Positions 48,301 to 60,498 of a DNA stretch of 64,000 nucleotides are shown one piece after another. Within the stretch, counting starts at the first letter, position 1; each line of letters starts with the position of its first letter. The notes beneath the pieces are model-generated. The model did not search any database and had not been told where the DNA came from. It was given only the letters and a program-made list of their open reading frames with translations. The DNA is taken from positions 34,079,204 to 34,143,203 of the forward strand of contig CM025850.1 in assembly GCA_003952965.2 (NCBI GenBank), written 5' to 3'. Origin of the DNA: Morella rubra (taxonomy: Eukaryota > Streptophyta > Magnoliopsida > Fagales > Myricaceae). Both the position numbers and the translations under genes were made by a program.

Positions 48301-51300
48301 AGCAAAGATGTTTAGCAAGTTTCATAGCAGACGATAAGAAATATAAAATGCAACATGTGGACCTTAGGCTGATTTGGTCAAGATGAAGAATCTGCAGCTA
48401 CAACCAACCAGAGTAAATGATAGTTTTCAAACAAAACTTTCAAGAGTTGAAGTTTCCAGCAAAGAAATGAAAATAAATTATACTGGGAAAACTGTATAGG
48501 TAATCTTATAAAAAAGAACCCTGGTGGGGTTACAAAGCGTACATAACTGGAGAATCTGAGTCAAAAATACATCTTTCATGGGGATAACAAAAACTAGAGG
48601 GAAGAAAACAATGGAGTCACTTCAAAAATATTTAAATGGTGAATAAAAATAAGACTAAAAGAAAAGGAAACAAAATAATACCGTCACCAGAATGGTAATG
48701 AGCCAGCTCCTGTGCTGTAGCAGTAATCCTTCCAAGAACCGCATTCATCTAAGTCGCAATTAAAAGATTCAAACAATTTCTAAAATGTTCAAGCATAAAA
48801 CAAGTTTCACAAGTATTTTTCTCTGAAATGTGAAATGGAAACCAGATTCAACCAGAGAAGCAAAGATACAAGATGTGACTATGATATTCTGACTTTCCAA
48901 AAATATACACTTGTCATGCTATGGAAACAATTGCATTTGTAACAGAACGAGAAGGTTATAATCAGGAGCATATAGAGGTGATGCAAACCAGAAATCGAAC
49001 AAAGAAACCAACATACCATGGGAATACTAGGTACAATATGAAAGGCAACAAAAAATTTAAAGAAAAAAAAAACTAGCAATAATGTCAAGATATCCTCATA
49101 TGCACAGATCACTACCCTCTTTCAATACAATCTTTAACGGCTAATTCCCCTATGATATCTTTTACTCAACACTTATACAAAAATACATGTGACCCTTGCA
49201 AGCCAAGGGCTTCAGTATTTTGAGATTACAACCAACATACTTATCAAAAGAGATTACAACCAACATCATCAGAAATTTAAACCGGTCCTGAGATGTTCAT
49301 TGCAAATAAATAGGATATTGCACTTATTCAAAAATTAATGCCTGCAAATATGAACAGACAGCATTGTTATAACAGTGTGCTCTCAAGCCTCATGTTGACT
49401 TTTTATTCAGATAATCATATTTTATGTACCTGTAAATTTCTTGCTGAAAGACTATCATCTAGTACTGTAAGGTGTCCATTGACATTAGATGTTGCAGCAA
49501 CTCGTGCCCGTCTCCCTTGGATCAAAGCTGAAGCCTGGCCACTGAGCATATCAAATTGGGATTGCAGATGCCTAAGCACTCTCTGCAACTCTAAAGCTTC
49601 AGCTTTACATGCCAAAGTTGCATCCCTAAAGACGAAATGAAAAGTAAAAAAGACAATACAAACAATTTCAAAAAACCATCAGAATTGGAAGCCAAATACA
49701 GAAGTTCCGTCACCACCAACCGAAAACAAATTCATTTTCATAAAGGAAGAGAGTAGCAAACACATTTACCTTCTTGAGCCAAAGGTTAGAAAATCATCTC
49801 ACAAAGTAATTAAAAAGGGGTTATTACCAGGTGCTGGGTCCCACTTAAGTGAGATCCTGGGAAGGGTGCCTCCAATAAGGTCATATTCTTCAGCAATTTT
49901 TCAAAACAAAATGGGCATTGTGATAATGACCAACCTAACACTATGTTCAATATACAACATGGTGACAAGCAAATGCAACCAAAAGGATTATCAAGGAATT
50001 TCAGCATTAAATTATAATGAAGGGACCTACATCATGATTCAAAACGAATATGTCCCCGTGAAAACAATTTGCAACATGCTGGTCCCAATGTAGTAAGAAA
50101 GCCTCCACAAACACTATATAACTTCCTAATGCTTAGATACTTGAAGGTGAAAATTTAGAATTTACATGACCGAAAGAAGCGCTGCCCAGGAAACATTTGT
50201 CCTAAGAATATCATACAAGAAGGCTAAGTCCATGATGATCCAAAAAGTTGACAACATTATGAGGGTAAATGCACTGCCAGTACTAGAGAAGGCATGTATC
50301 TGCTGAAGCGATCTTATTATCCCATTCAACAATGAAAAAGAATATGATCAGATACGAGACTATGATAAGAAAAGATCAATGCACTACAAACTAGAAATAA
50401 GACTAATAAATTCTCTGTGGCACACCTTCAAGGTAATCATAAGGTCATAGGATACGGTGTCCACCAGTAGTTGATATCAATGGATATCTAAATACACACA
50501 CACACACATAAAAAGATCTTGAAAGTATCTCAAGTGGTAAATACTCAGTAAACATCAACGAGCAACGAACTACATTACCGTATATCTTTCAATCCTTCTT
50601 CAGCACCAAAAAGCGCATCCTGGTTGTCTCTTCTGGCAGAAAAGGCAGAGATGCTGTCATAAGCAAAGTCCAAGTCCTCCCCCTATCAACCAATCAACAA
50701 GAAATCACCACATTCATTCTGCATGAATCTCTTCTTTTAGCTCATGCTTCCGATAACAGCAAAACACATAATATTATCAAAACTCCCAATTTTCAAAGTT
50801 GTTTTGCCAATCCCGCCTCAAGAATAGAGGCCAAACTTCTTTTATTAGAGGAGCAAGTAACCTTAGTTAATCAAATTCAACACATTCTCTGAGCAAAAAA
50901 GTTAAACGAAAAAATAATTGAAAAGAAAACCCCTCAACCTATGCCCCTTTCCTCTTTAGGCTCCTATTGCTGCATGAGTTTTTCTGTATATTTGGAATTG
51001 GTGCGGACAAACCCAGGTCAAACTTCGACCGTGACACCAAGCATACAGAAAAGAAATAGAAGTTACACAAGCGAAAGACCCTAACCAAAAAGTGTTCATA
51101 ATTTAGAAGAACGAGCTTGACAGAATGGGCCTGAGGAAGTAGTTACCTCCAACAGCTTGCCTTCTTGCAGAAACTGCTCATACCTGGATACCACAATATT
51201 TCATCACATTACACCATGGAAAGAGATACTACCAACGACGTTCTCAATAATGAGAGATTTACGCGCAAATCAAACGCCTATTATGTGTAAATACTGTCAA

Positions 51301-51771
51301 TGCAAAGAATGAATTGCAGACACTACTTTTTAGATGTCCCCGAAAGAGAGAGGGAAAAAGAAAAAATAAAGCTAATTTTCCCAAAATAGAAGAAGAAGAA
51401 GTGGAAGCGGAAGAGGAAGAAGAAGAAGAAACTAATAATCAGAACCGGCAAACTAGAAAATCGCGGTACCAACTAAGCGCTACACGCTTTTCATTATAGG
51501 AAAGCAAAAATCCCCATATAAATGCATATAAGTCACCGAAACCAAAGGAAAAATAAAATAGCGAAGAGAGTGAGAGGGAGAAAGAAGAATCTGACTGGGC
51601 AAGTTCGGAGAGGGAGAGGACATTGGAGGGGCGGAGACTAGAGCAGATCCAGTCGAGGATGGGGCGCGCGTCATCGTATTGGAAGGGCCACTCGAAGCTG
51701 TCAGGATCCAGTCCTTGTGCCCCTTCGTACCCCAATTCCCCCAACAATGCGCACAGTCTCGCTCCTCTCAT
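38212..51771 (-). CDS. AUG3: AUGMIN subunit 3 (HAUS3-like), one-base frameshift in exon 7
   Basis: 18 coding exons, minus strand: 51771-51596, 51183-51147, 50682-50579, 49625-49430, 48748-48682, 48121-48018, 45590-45511, 45223-45166, 44580-44449, 44355-44286, 43563-43506, 43401-43346, 41925-41773, 40873-40762, 40647-40506, 39370-39295, 39206-39111, 38343-38212. All introns are GT-AG. Augmin recruits gamma-tubulin to existing microtubules and drives branching nucleation in spindles, phragmoplasts and cortical arrays. The N-terminus ([11 protein letters not shown]...[20 protein letters not shown]) is the AUG3 hallmark; the rest is coiled coil, ending [20 protein letters not shown]. Exon lengths sum to 1849, one more than a whole number of codons. 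The surplus base is in exon 7 around 45546-45549, after KSKCSW where VSLDD should follow. It gives CSWCES and a stop at 45539-45537 (codon 246). Without it the protein would be 615 aa. Largest intron 45591-48017. Confidence 0.92.
38640..38815. mobile_element. Small inverted-repeat element in AUG3 intron
   Basis: Starts about TGGCCAAAATTTTGGTTT and ends with another copy of GGCCAAAATTTTGGTTTGC. The shared CCAAAATTTTGG core is itself palindromic, so orientation is ambiguous. CAAACA flanks both sides and may be a target duplication. About 175 bp, in the intron between AUG3 exons 17 and 18. Confidence 0.4.
43205..43245. repeat. T14-G27 homopolymer pair in AUG3 intron
   Basis: Fourteen T followed directly by 27 G on the plus strand (A and C runs in the pre-mRNA), in the intron between AUG3 exons 12 and 13. 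The exact length is sequencing-sensitive. Confidence 0.85.
43813..43860. repeat. (AG)n followed by G13 in AUG3 intron
   Basis: A dinucleotide tract running directly into 13 G, in the intron between AUG3 exons 10 and 11. Confidence 0.9.
47577..47641. repeat. Poly-T and poly-G cluster in AUG3 intron 6
   Basis: About 17 T, then GGGGAGGGGG and a run of 20 G (47622-47641). The plus strand has at least four G-runs and so could form a G-quadruplex; the transcript carries C-runs here. Confidence 0.8.
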
Positions 51772-51965
51772 TCTGCTCGCCAATATGACCGCTCGCTCCC
51801 TCAGATCCTCATCTCGATTCTCAAACAAATGTCTGTAAGTAGTAAGCGACACAGAGAGATTCAAATTGGGTAGAGAAGACTCGTCGGGTTATACTGCGCT
51901 AACAACTGAGGTCCGGGCACAATTGTAGAACGCGAGGAAGAAATAACGGAACCGTTTGTTTGGAA

Positions 51966-52145
51966 GCTAAAATTGAAGAGGAAAATATAAATCATGAAAT
52001 AGAGACCATAATGGGCCTAGCCCACTAAAAGACGAAGTCTAAAATTGAAGAGGAAAATATTATATAAATCATGAAATGGACCGTGATCATCGGTCCAGCG
52101 TCCTTTAAAATTTCAGAGACCGTAAATGGGCCTAGCCCACTAAAA
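51966..52145. repeat. Duplicated site II-type promoter module upstream of AUG3
   Basis: The sequence TAAAATTGAAGAGGAAAATA...ATCATGAAAT...TGGGCCTAGCCCACTAAAA occurs at about 51968-52028 and again at about 52033-52144 (with a 30-base insertion). Each copy ends in TGGGCCTAGCCCA (52012-52024 and 52127-52139), a near-palindromic pair of TGGGC/GCCCA site II elements. Such elements bind TCP factors in genes of dividing cells, which would suit a mitotic microtubule gene. Confidence 0.7.
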
Positions 52146-52351
52146 AATGAACTTTGCAGGCTACTGGGCTGGGGGCCGTCCAAGCTTGACCCAAGCAAAC
52201 CCCGATATAATTTCTTCTTGATGCTCTGAATTAGTCATGGCATAAAATGATGACTCTTGTGCTGCGTTGGCTCTATATAAGTGACACTTATTAGAATGAG
52301 TCAGCGTGACTGGTTGGACCACAGAATGAAAATCGAATTAAGATTCCCTCG

Positions 52352-52472
52352 TATTCGAAGAAAGATAGACATAATATATATATCATATAATATTTGATAG
52401 TATTTATATTAATTACTAGACAATATGGACTTATTGTAAAACTTATATATTGTGTCTATTTTTTTTCGAATG
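52352..52472. mobile_element. Short TIR element (hairpin), about 120 bp
   Basis: The left arm TATTCGAAGAAAGATAGACA and the right arm (reverse complement TTCGAAAAAAAATAGACA) pair over nearly 30 bases around a 65-base AT-rich loop. MITE-like; no coding capacity. Confidence 0.6.
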
Positions 52473-54771
52473 ACGAATCAGACCATTCAATTTGAATAAC
52501 AAATTGGAAAAAAAATTTATCTATACAAATTTTCTTATACTCAGGAGTTGTTTTCCCTTCTTTGCAATCTTCTTCTGCACTGCCTTAAATAATACTTCAT
52601 TTTTTAAAGTAGTTTTGGCATTAATTTGAGCTGTTAAACTACAATTTACTCGTGTATTGTTTTAAAGTAATCATCAATTACTATAGAATAGCCAAAGGAG
52701 ATGATTCTGAAAACATTTGCCATGATGCACGCCTGACCAGACATAATCGTGTGCTTCCCACTTTATGTTTTCTGTTCGGCACCTTTTTCTACCCCCCACC
52801 TTTTTCAATTTCTCGTTTGAGTGTTCTGGCTGGCTATTTAGCATTTTCAATGGCTTGGCACTTTTCTTTCCCTAGACCCTACAATACATGCCTACTTTAG
52901 ACAAAGAAAGACTAAAGGGAATGTGAATCATGAAAGAAAAAGATGCATATGAAGATTCAAATCCATATAAAGAATTCCACCCGTAGTTTGTGAGTTCTCA
53001 TAAAAGGAAGCAGGCACTAGCCTATTGTAAATACACCCGTCCAAAGTTTGTTCGACTTGTTTAAGAATCACTGTTGTCAAATCTCAACCACACCATTCTT
53101 TTCTGAAGATGAAATTTGATGAATATATAAGAGAGGGTAAAAACTTTATAGGTGCTCTTAATATTGTGGGGTCCCTTTCAGAATCTTTGGATGGTACAAG
53201 AAATTACATAGGCCTCAATATTAATCGAAGTGCGTGTAAACTTGTCTAAACACTTGGTGAGAAAAAATTTTCATAAGAATCCGAATTTCCAGTTACACTT
53301 TTGATTCTGGAAATCCGATTCCAGCATATACCTAAATCGGAAGTTATTTTTAACAATTTCCACAATTAGAACCGAAATCAAAAATTCTAGTAGAATTACC
53401 AGAATTTCTAGTTCTAGTTTTTCTAAAAAATATAAAATAAAAATAGTGTTTAAAATAAAATATAATATATGTAATTTGATTGAAGGTTAATTTTAAATAT
53501 TTTAAAAATTTAATCTGAAAAATATTTTTAGCTCATTAAAGTCTAAAAAAATTCACATGCCAAATCGGAATTTAAGGCCAAAAATTCCGATTTTGTTCCT
53601 ACAAATCATAATAAAAAAAAAAATTATATTCCAATGAATATCGAAATTTGATACTAATGAGAACTTAAATTTTCAGTTGGAGTGACATTATATATATATA
53701 TATATATATATATATGCTGAATTATAATATTATATATCCACATGGAAAGTCTTTAGCTGTTTTATCTCCCAACAAAATCTGTCTTTCATTTTGTTTTTCA
53801 CGAGATCTTAACGGATTCTCGTCCCTCTTTCTTATATATATTTTTTTATATTTCAAACCAACCGTAACCATTGAATATAGACATCTCTGACAGGCCGTAA
53901 ACTAGAGAGGAACTCTCTCCCCCGCTGGCCGCTACTCCTTTGTTTATTGATGCTTTTCCTAGTAACCCATTCGATGTTTTGCAAGTTCCAAGATTCATGA
54001 AGAAAACCGCAGAAGATGCAGCAGAACTTGCATCCGCTGTACAAATAAAAAGGATCACGTGATCGACAATGTCTTTGTCAGACAGTTAACCAAGATCACG
54101 CCTCTCACGGCTGCAGTAGTCTTTACCATTATTGGCTTAAGAGAGAAAAGAAATACAAATCTTGAGAGATACGTTTGCTTTTGCCCTTTTTAGAGGGATT
54201 TTTTTTGTTGGTGTACGTAAATATTCCTTTTTTTGCCCTATATGAATATCCCTTTCATTTTTAAAGGGATATCCATACAGCAATAGACGTTTCTTTTTTT
54301 TTTTAGCATTCAACCTGTCTTTTTTTTTTTTCTTTTTTTGATTCCCAAAGAACCAGATTCAGAAGGGAAACACACCTAAAGATTGGCTAAACAAAAGAAA
54401 AGATACAAGACCCTGATTTTGCAAGAAGACCTTTTTTCACATAATTATAGAAATATAATGCTAATGATCTTCTTTCTCTAACAATCACCTCCACGTTCAT
54501 TAAGGAAAACAATCTTTCCAGAAATACATAGAAGATCAACACCATATAACTATCTGCATCAATTTTCCTCATCTATATTGTACATGTTCCGTCAGACTTC
54601 CCACGTCTTCACGCAGCACAAGCAGCTTGAAAAGAAACTCAACCCCCTCTTCTGCCAAAAAAGTAAAAAAGGTTAGACTAAAAGACCATTATTCTAACAA
54701 TTGAGCGACATTATGTGGAAATAAAGCTACCAAATATTTTCTAAAAGGAGAAAAGAGGGGGGATTTTGAGG
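52473..54771. other. Intergenic, nothing recognised
   Basis: AT-rich DNA with a (TA)n microsatellite at 53690-53715. Open frames around 53846-54058 and 54387-54572 lack recognisable features. No gene seen. Confidence 0.4.
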
Positions 54772-55993
54772 CTACACCTTTTTAGGTTTTGCATAAAGGA
54801 GCTCGGGTGAGATTTTGTACAAGTCTTCATCAATAGGTTTGGGGGTTGGCCTAGGCAGAGCAGTGGGACTCGACTGTTCCTCGACGCCAGTAACCCAGTT
54901 TTGCTTTTTCGCTTCCTTGACGTAAGGATCCCGAACTTTTGTCTGTAATTATGAGAGATATTAATATTTTCCCGGTTACAATGATCAATGCCCTTGCGAT
55001 GGAAATATACTGTAGCTAGCACTACTACAGGATCGAAAACAAACATCATTAGGAGGTATGGAAAAGATATGGGCTCCCTAAAAAGACATAAAAGCATTTT
55101 GTAAAAGCTGAATTGAATTTCGCTACTCGGGTCCATGGCTTCATCAAAGGAGAAGCTTCTTCTTTTTAGAACCTTTTGTTTTTTCTTTGGGGGGGTGGGG
55201 GAGGGATGGCGCTGAGTGAGTGCGGTTGAGGTGTTAGGAACTTCTTTTAACATAATCATGCATGAAAAGTGGAGTGCATAGCCAATGTAGTCAAAGTTCA
55301 CATGCTAACTAGTGCCCAACATGATTTGGAAAGTAGATCGTTCATCATTTTATCTTTTGTCCCGATGAGCGATCCTTCAGGATTCACCTCAACGTGGAAA
55401 GATGTGATCGAGAGACAAAAAGAGAAAAGCAAGAAAGAACAGGGTAGAGAAACTCAGTAGTGTAGAGATAGAGCTACAAGAGAAATAAAATAGATTAGCG
55501 CAGAGGATTTGCATGGAAAGCAAATTTGCACCTTTCTAGTAGAATTATAGGAACGGGTTTTCAACTTCACAACGTGATTTTCGCTTATATTAGTGCAGAG
55601 AGAATTTGCCAAGAAACATATGGAGAGTACTTTCAAAGTGCTGCAAGACACAGGCTGCTAGCTATAGCTTACCCTTCGGCGAGGAACAACGATCATGGCA
55701 GGTGTGACTACATTATTCTCATACAAATCTCCGGCAACGTACAAATCACTCTCTTCAGAGTAGCTGTAACGAAGCAACCCTGCCTGCCTTGCTGACTCAA
55801 AGCACTGAGTGAATGGAAGGTCATCGTTCCAATCCCAGCTCCCAAAAGCCGGAACATGACTTCTCTTATAGTACTCCTGTAGTAGCAAACCAAAAACAAG
55901 ATGTTAATAATTATCCATATGCATAACCACGAAGAAGAAGAAGAGCATGATTTTGGGTAACTAGCGAAGAGAAGAAAAAAGGCTCACTTCCAT
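54772..55993 (-). CDS. Short RIN4/NOI-type protein with AvrRpt2 cleavage motif
   Basis: Exons on the minus strand: 55993-55988 (just ATG GAA), 55876-55673, 54942-54772; GT-AG introns, 126 aa. Residues 10-16 are VPAFGSW, matching the VPxFGxW motif at which the bacterial protease AvrRpt2 cuts RIN4, expected between Gly14 and Ser15. It is followed by WDWNDDLPFTQCFESAR, like the NOI fold. The middle carries DLYVAGDLYEN and TPAMIVVPRRR; the C-terminus is Pro- and Lys-rich (PRPTPKPIDEDLYKISPELL). Unlike RIN4 it has one NOI region only and no C-terminal cysteine cluster for acylation. Proteins of this family are guarded immune regulators or decoys, but this subfamily's role is not established. The tiny first exon is inferred from ATGGAA|GTGAGC matching an MEEYYK start. 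Confidence 0.87.
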
Positions 55994-58900
55994 TACGGTG
56001 GAACTGTGGAGGTGTAAGAATCTGGGAGATTAACCTGAGACTCAAAAAAAGGATTCAAAATGGGAACTCTTTCTTTGTTCTCTTGTTGCCGGGTGAGAGT
56101 GGGCTAAGCTTACGGCCAATATATGAAGGGAAAGGACAGAGAGAGAGAGAGAGAGGGTTAAATGAGGTAATGGGATCCAAAGCAACGCAACTTCTGTTGG
56201 TAAAAAAAGAAAGCTACTCAGATAACGATGTTTCGGAGCAACAGACAGTAGGACAAAGAAGTAAGGTAAGTGAGAGCAATAGAGATAGATCGGGTGCCTT
56301 CGCTAGGTTTGTTTTAAATTCTATCCTTAACTTTACTCAGGGCTTTTGCTTTTCCCTGTTTGTTTCTACTTTCCCGGGTTGCTTTGCCCTCTTTGTCGCT
56401 GAAGATGTATATTCTAGTGCATGATAAAAGCCACAAAAGTAGTTGCTTCTTTCTTGGGGCTCTCCAATCTCACAGCAGGGTCTGCAGGAGTGCTAATAAC
56501 GGGCCTTTTTAAACCCCACACGCGTAACTGAGTGAACCTTGTGCTCTGTGCAGTGGCCAGAGTATCCCTCAAACCGAAGTTAAAGTCGAGTAATTTAATT
56601 GGGCATTGACAAGTCGGTAGCGAGGTCAACACTCAACAGTGCAACCCAGAGTAATTTAATTGAAAATTTTCAGACTTGCAGTGAACAGGCTCAAGAAAAG
56701 GAATTCTTTTATAACTCTCTGGAGTAGGTGTTCTTTGTCTTAATAGAGTTATAGAGTTGCAGAGTAGGCGTGGCCCTGTGGCCTTTGTGTTCTGAACTCG
56801 AATTTTGACCTTTGCCCAGTTCTGTCAACTCTTATGTAACCCGAAGAACAGTAAACTTGCAGAGAAGGTTTGGCCTTTGCGTATGCTGTGCTGGTGCTTC
56901 CGATTTTTGGGTCCAAAATAACATCTCTTGTCTGCTTAAAACAAGACGCATTCCGTAGATGATAAATGTATCGATCCAGGAGCCCGAGAAAAAACAATGT
57001 CAATTTAGTTGTTGCCTTGTTGGTCTAAATTGGATTTTTTTAGCAGAAGGGTTGTTGCTCAGGGCAGAAGTTAATGGATTCGGTACAATGTGGGAGATTC
57101 CAAGCAGTTCCTTTACAGCCTGAAAATCAGAACAAAACAAAATTGTGTTTGTCTCTTCATACTTGATGGAGTGAATGAAATTGCACTCTCTCACAAGTAA
57201 AAATAACCTTAAAATTGTACTGTTCAATTTTAACTGTAAACTACCCACAGATTACGCCTGGTATTTCTTTGTTTGCTTACCAGTAAAACTGATACTTTTT
57301 ATACTGTTGCATTAGTTTATTAGAAAAAACATAACAGATTTCTTGACTCTCCCAACCCGATCAATTATCAATATGGGCTCTAATTTGTTGCCAAATTTGA
57401 TGGTCCTGATCGAGAGAGATAATTGTGGACCCTATAATATTATAGTGCATATAGTATTAATTATCCAACAATATAGGTTTTAGAGCATTAAACGTATGGT
57501 GTCTATATTGAACTATCCAATTCAAATATCAAATTAAATAGGATCACGATCTCAAGCAAAAGCATTTGCAAATTAATTAATTTTTTCGGATTAAAATTCT
57601 CTGTAATATTCTATTTGAATTGTACCATCTAATTTAGAGACTTTATATTATTTAATATTATTCATATAAAATTTCGATAGATCCTACGATAGCGTCCAAT
57701 ATTATATATGTCTCTCTCCAGAGAGTGTCTCTTGCAATATTTTTATTTATCTTCTCCTTTGCAGTCATTTGCTAGTCATATTATCTCGTGGAAGCCCAAC
57801 TTTTCTAAAGACCAGATGTCACCTATTTCAGGTGTAAAATTTGGGGACCGAAAAGGAAAGGTCGATGGTCCCTTCTGTTAATAACAATTGGGCCAGCCCT
57901 CATGAGCCAGCAAGTGGATATCGGGCTCCCAGAGGAACATTTTTTATCACCACTGGCACCTCATTTCAAAGCTCGTAATCTTAAATGGCTCCACACTTAG
58001 GGGCTGTACAGACGAGATGGGCTTTTAAGCTCTCGGACAAACCATTCGACTTCTGCTTGGATCAGTACGAGCACTTCTTCCCGGTTGCACTGTCGACCAC
58101 GTTACAAGCTACTGCTAAACGGCCCGTTGGTTATCGTTGGACAGCCATTGATATTTGATGCAATCTTAACACAAGCACAAAACACAAAGTCATTTTTTGC
58201 ATTATCGCAAGCTCGCGGGTTTGATTTCTCTTGGGAGGTATTTGACAGCGCTGGGAAAGTTTGTCTATTCTGTCAAGCAGAAAACTGGCGGCACAATGCC
58301 TCTCTTTTTCATTATCTTTTCTCCAGTACGATCCGAATCACTGAAAAAGAAGAACCATCTGAAAAACGTGCATCATTTAGAGAAGATCCAACATCTAAAA
58401 AGAAGCATCATTGTGACTATAATTAAACATGCAGTTGATCTCCTTGAGAAGCTTGCGTTTGTAAGGATATTCTTCATAAATGTTATACAGAGATCTGAGA
58501 AAGCTTTACAGTATCTTGAAAAGGGAGCAAATATCACCTTAAAAAGAAAAAAAGCGTTTCTTTTAAGCCTCAAAACTTCCATTCAAAAAGTACCTCAAGC
58601 AAAACTCTCTCAGACAACTTTTGCTTTTCTTAAAATATTTTCGAATCCAACCCATTGGACTATTGTACCTCCACTCAACCAAGAAAGTAAACTCCATACT
58701 CAAAGTTGAGTGACTGTACAAATTACTATTAATATCACTAGGGTGAAGAGTTTTCACTAAAGCCTGAAGGTATCTAAAGGAATTCAGAGGTTCTTGCTAA
58801 ATGGTTGTTAATATCCGTATGTTAATGCATGCCATCTTCTTTACTTCTGAACTCAAGGTATAGATTTTGATAGTTTTTTTCTCCCTCAGCTTCTTGTTCT

Positions 58901-59353
58901 TTTGGTGATTGCAGAGAAGAAAATTTGCTGTATGACATCCATTCTATATTGATTACGAAGAATTCACTACCAAGAGAAACAAAGATATATACTGAGCAGT
59001 TACCTAAACTGGATCATTAGACAAGAAAGTCAACAATTAACATAAAAGACCAACAGATACATGGATTTCCACACACGACAGAGGAGGACAAGGTGGAATT
59101 GTCTACCACAATAGTAACTTAGTACAAGCCAGTACTCTCTTTGGAGGATCCGAAACAGAAACCCATACGACCTACAATAATCAAACTGGAAATGGAAAAA
59201 CTCAAACTCCAAATCACACCATGATGCTTATAAAGTACCACTACTTAGCAAGTAGCAGAGATACCCATGAACCTTTATTTCCGTTTCCCCCTAAAGTTTC
59301 AGACCACTTGCCAATACAGTACACATAAAATAAACCATTTCTGATTTTCCTTA
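55994..59353. other. Intergenic, nothing recognised
   Basis: Includes the RIN4-like promoter (an (AG)n run near 56134-56153). Longer open frames at 56749-57248 (minus) and 58085-58709 (plus) show no domains, codon bias or splice context. One short stretch after TTTTCAG at about 57122 could be a relic exon. No supported gene. Confidence 0.4.
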
Positions 59354-60498
59354 TTATTCTTCATCCTCGTCATCTTCTTCAGCTAATTGACCTTCATTTT
59401 CTATGTCCTCTGTCAGTCTTAAATCATCCTCAATCGGTGAAACTGTTGCTTTATCCTCTCCATGATTATTATTTACTTCTTCAGGTAGTTCTTCTTCTTC
59501 TTCATCGGCCAAAACAACTTCTTTAGATTCATGAGCTGTCTCGGATTCAGTGGGTACGTAATCTTCTTCTTTAGAGGCCAATTTTTCTTCCACAGGATGA
59601 GACTCCTGTGTTGTTTCTTCTGTTTGGTTAGTCACTTCTTTTACTGTTGCAGGATCCACCTATAATATCACCAGGTCTCAAAATCCATTAGGAAGACTGA
59701 CTCGTGTCAGAGTTCAGATTATAAGCAGAGATGCAGAAATTTTCAATATTGTCAGGAACTTATATAAAATGCACGGGTAATTTACTAAATTAAGCAATCA
59801 AGGACGCGAGTTAACTACTTTATATCAGATCTATTCTTTTGCACAATGAATATTGTCAAGAACATTTGAAACAATTGCTTCAACTTTCACATAAACTGAG
59901 TCTTTGACAACAAGATTAGGTGCAACTTTCGACATAAAGTGAGTCTTCATACCAGAAGAACTAAGCAATTCATGTTCAATCCGATTTCTAAGAGTATGCA
60001 AAAAATTAAGAGAAGACAAATCTTTGCTTAGAAAAGGAGAAGACAAATCTTCTTCAGAGCTCTTAAAATATAGTACTTTTTGCCATGAATGCAACGTAGG
60101 GTATGCATGTACTGCATGTACTTTTTGGCCATGATAGTTCCAAAACGTTTAGAATTTTATCTGACTATACCGGGTTCGTTTCTGTCCACAATGTTTTTTT
60201 GTAGATCGTTGTTGCTGCAGTTGCCAGAACCAATGCGATGGATGATATGTTAGTTCCATGTAATTACAAAATAGGAAACCATTTTTAAAAGCCTTTGCCA
60301 AACAAGTATATATGGTAGACCAAAAGCTGATGCTAGTCTTCTTACGCATAAACATGCTCATCAAGGATCAATTGTGAAAGATGTACGTACAAGTCCATCT
60401 TCAAAATTGGTATTCTAAGAAACTCTATCAACCAAATTCTGGAGATAAGAGAGAAACATAAACAGAGAGTGAGAGAGAGACACCTGGACGGAAGCCAT
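59354..60498 (-). CDS. Small highly acidic protein of unknown function
   Basis: Exons on the minus strand: 60498-60484 (MASVQ) and 59659-59354, separated by an 824-base GT-AG intron; 106 aa. More than a third of residues are Glu or Asp, with runs such as ADEEEEELPEE near the middle and EEDDEDEE at the very end. There is no Cys, Trp or hydrophobic segment, so it should be disordered and soluble. Short acidic proteins starting MASVxV are common in plants, but their function is unclear to me. The five-codon first exon plus a long first intron fits an ordinary plant gene; an intergenic origin of such a biased frame is unlikely. Confidence 0.72.

Noticed and set aside
57000..57248. Minus-strand frame with TTTTCAG before AVKELLGISHIV
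   Set aside because: Looks slightly exon-like but no partner exon or known family could be linked.
58085..58709. Overlapping open frames of 113 and 170 residues
   Set aside because: No recognisable motif, starts at non-ATG codons in part, Lys/Phe/Ile-rich composition typical of AT-rich chance frames, no promoter or splice context.
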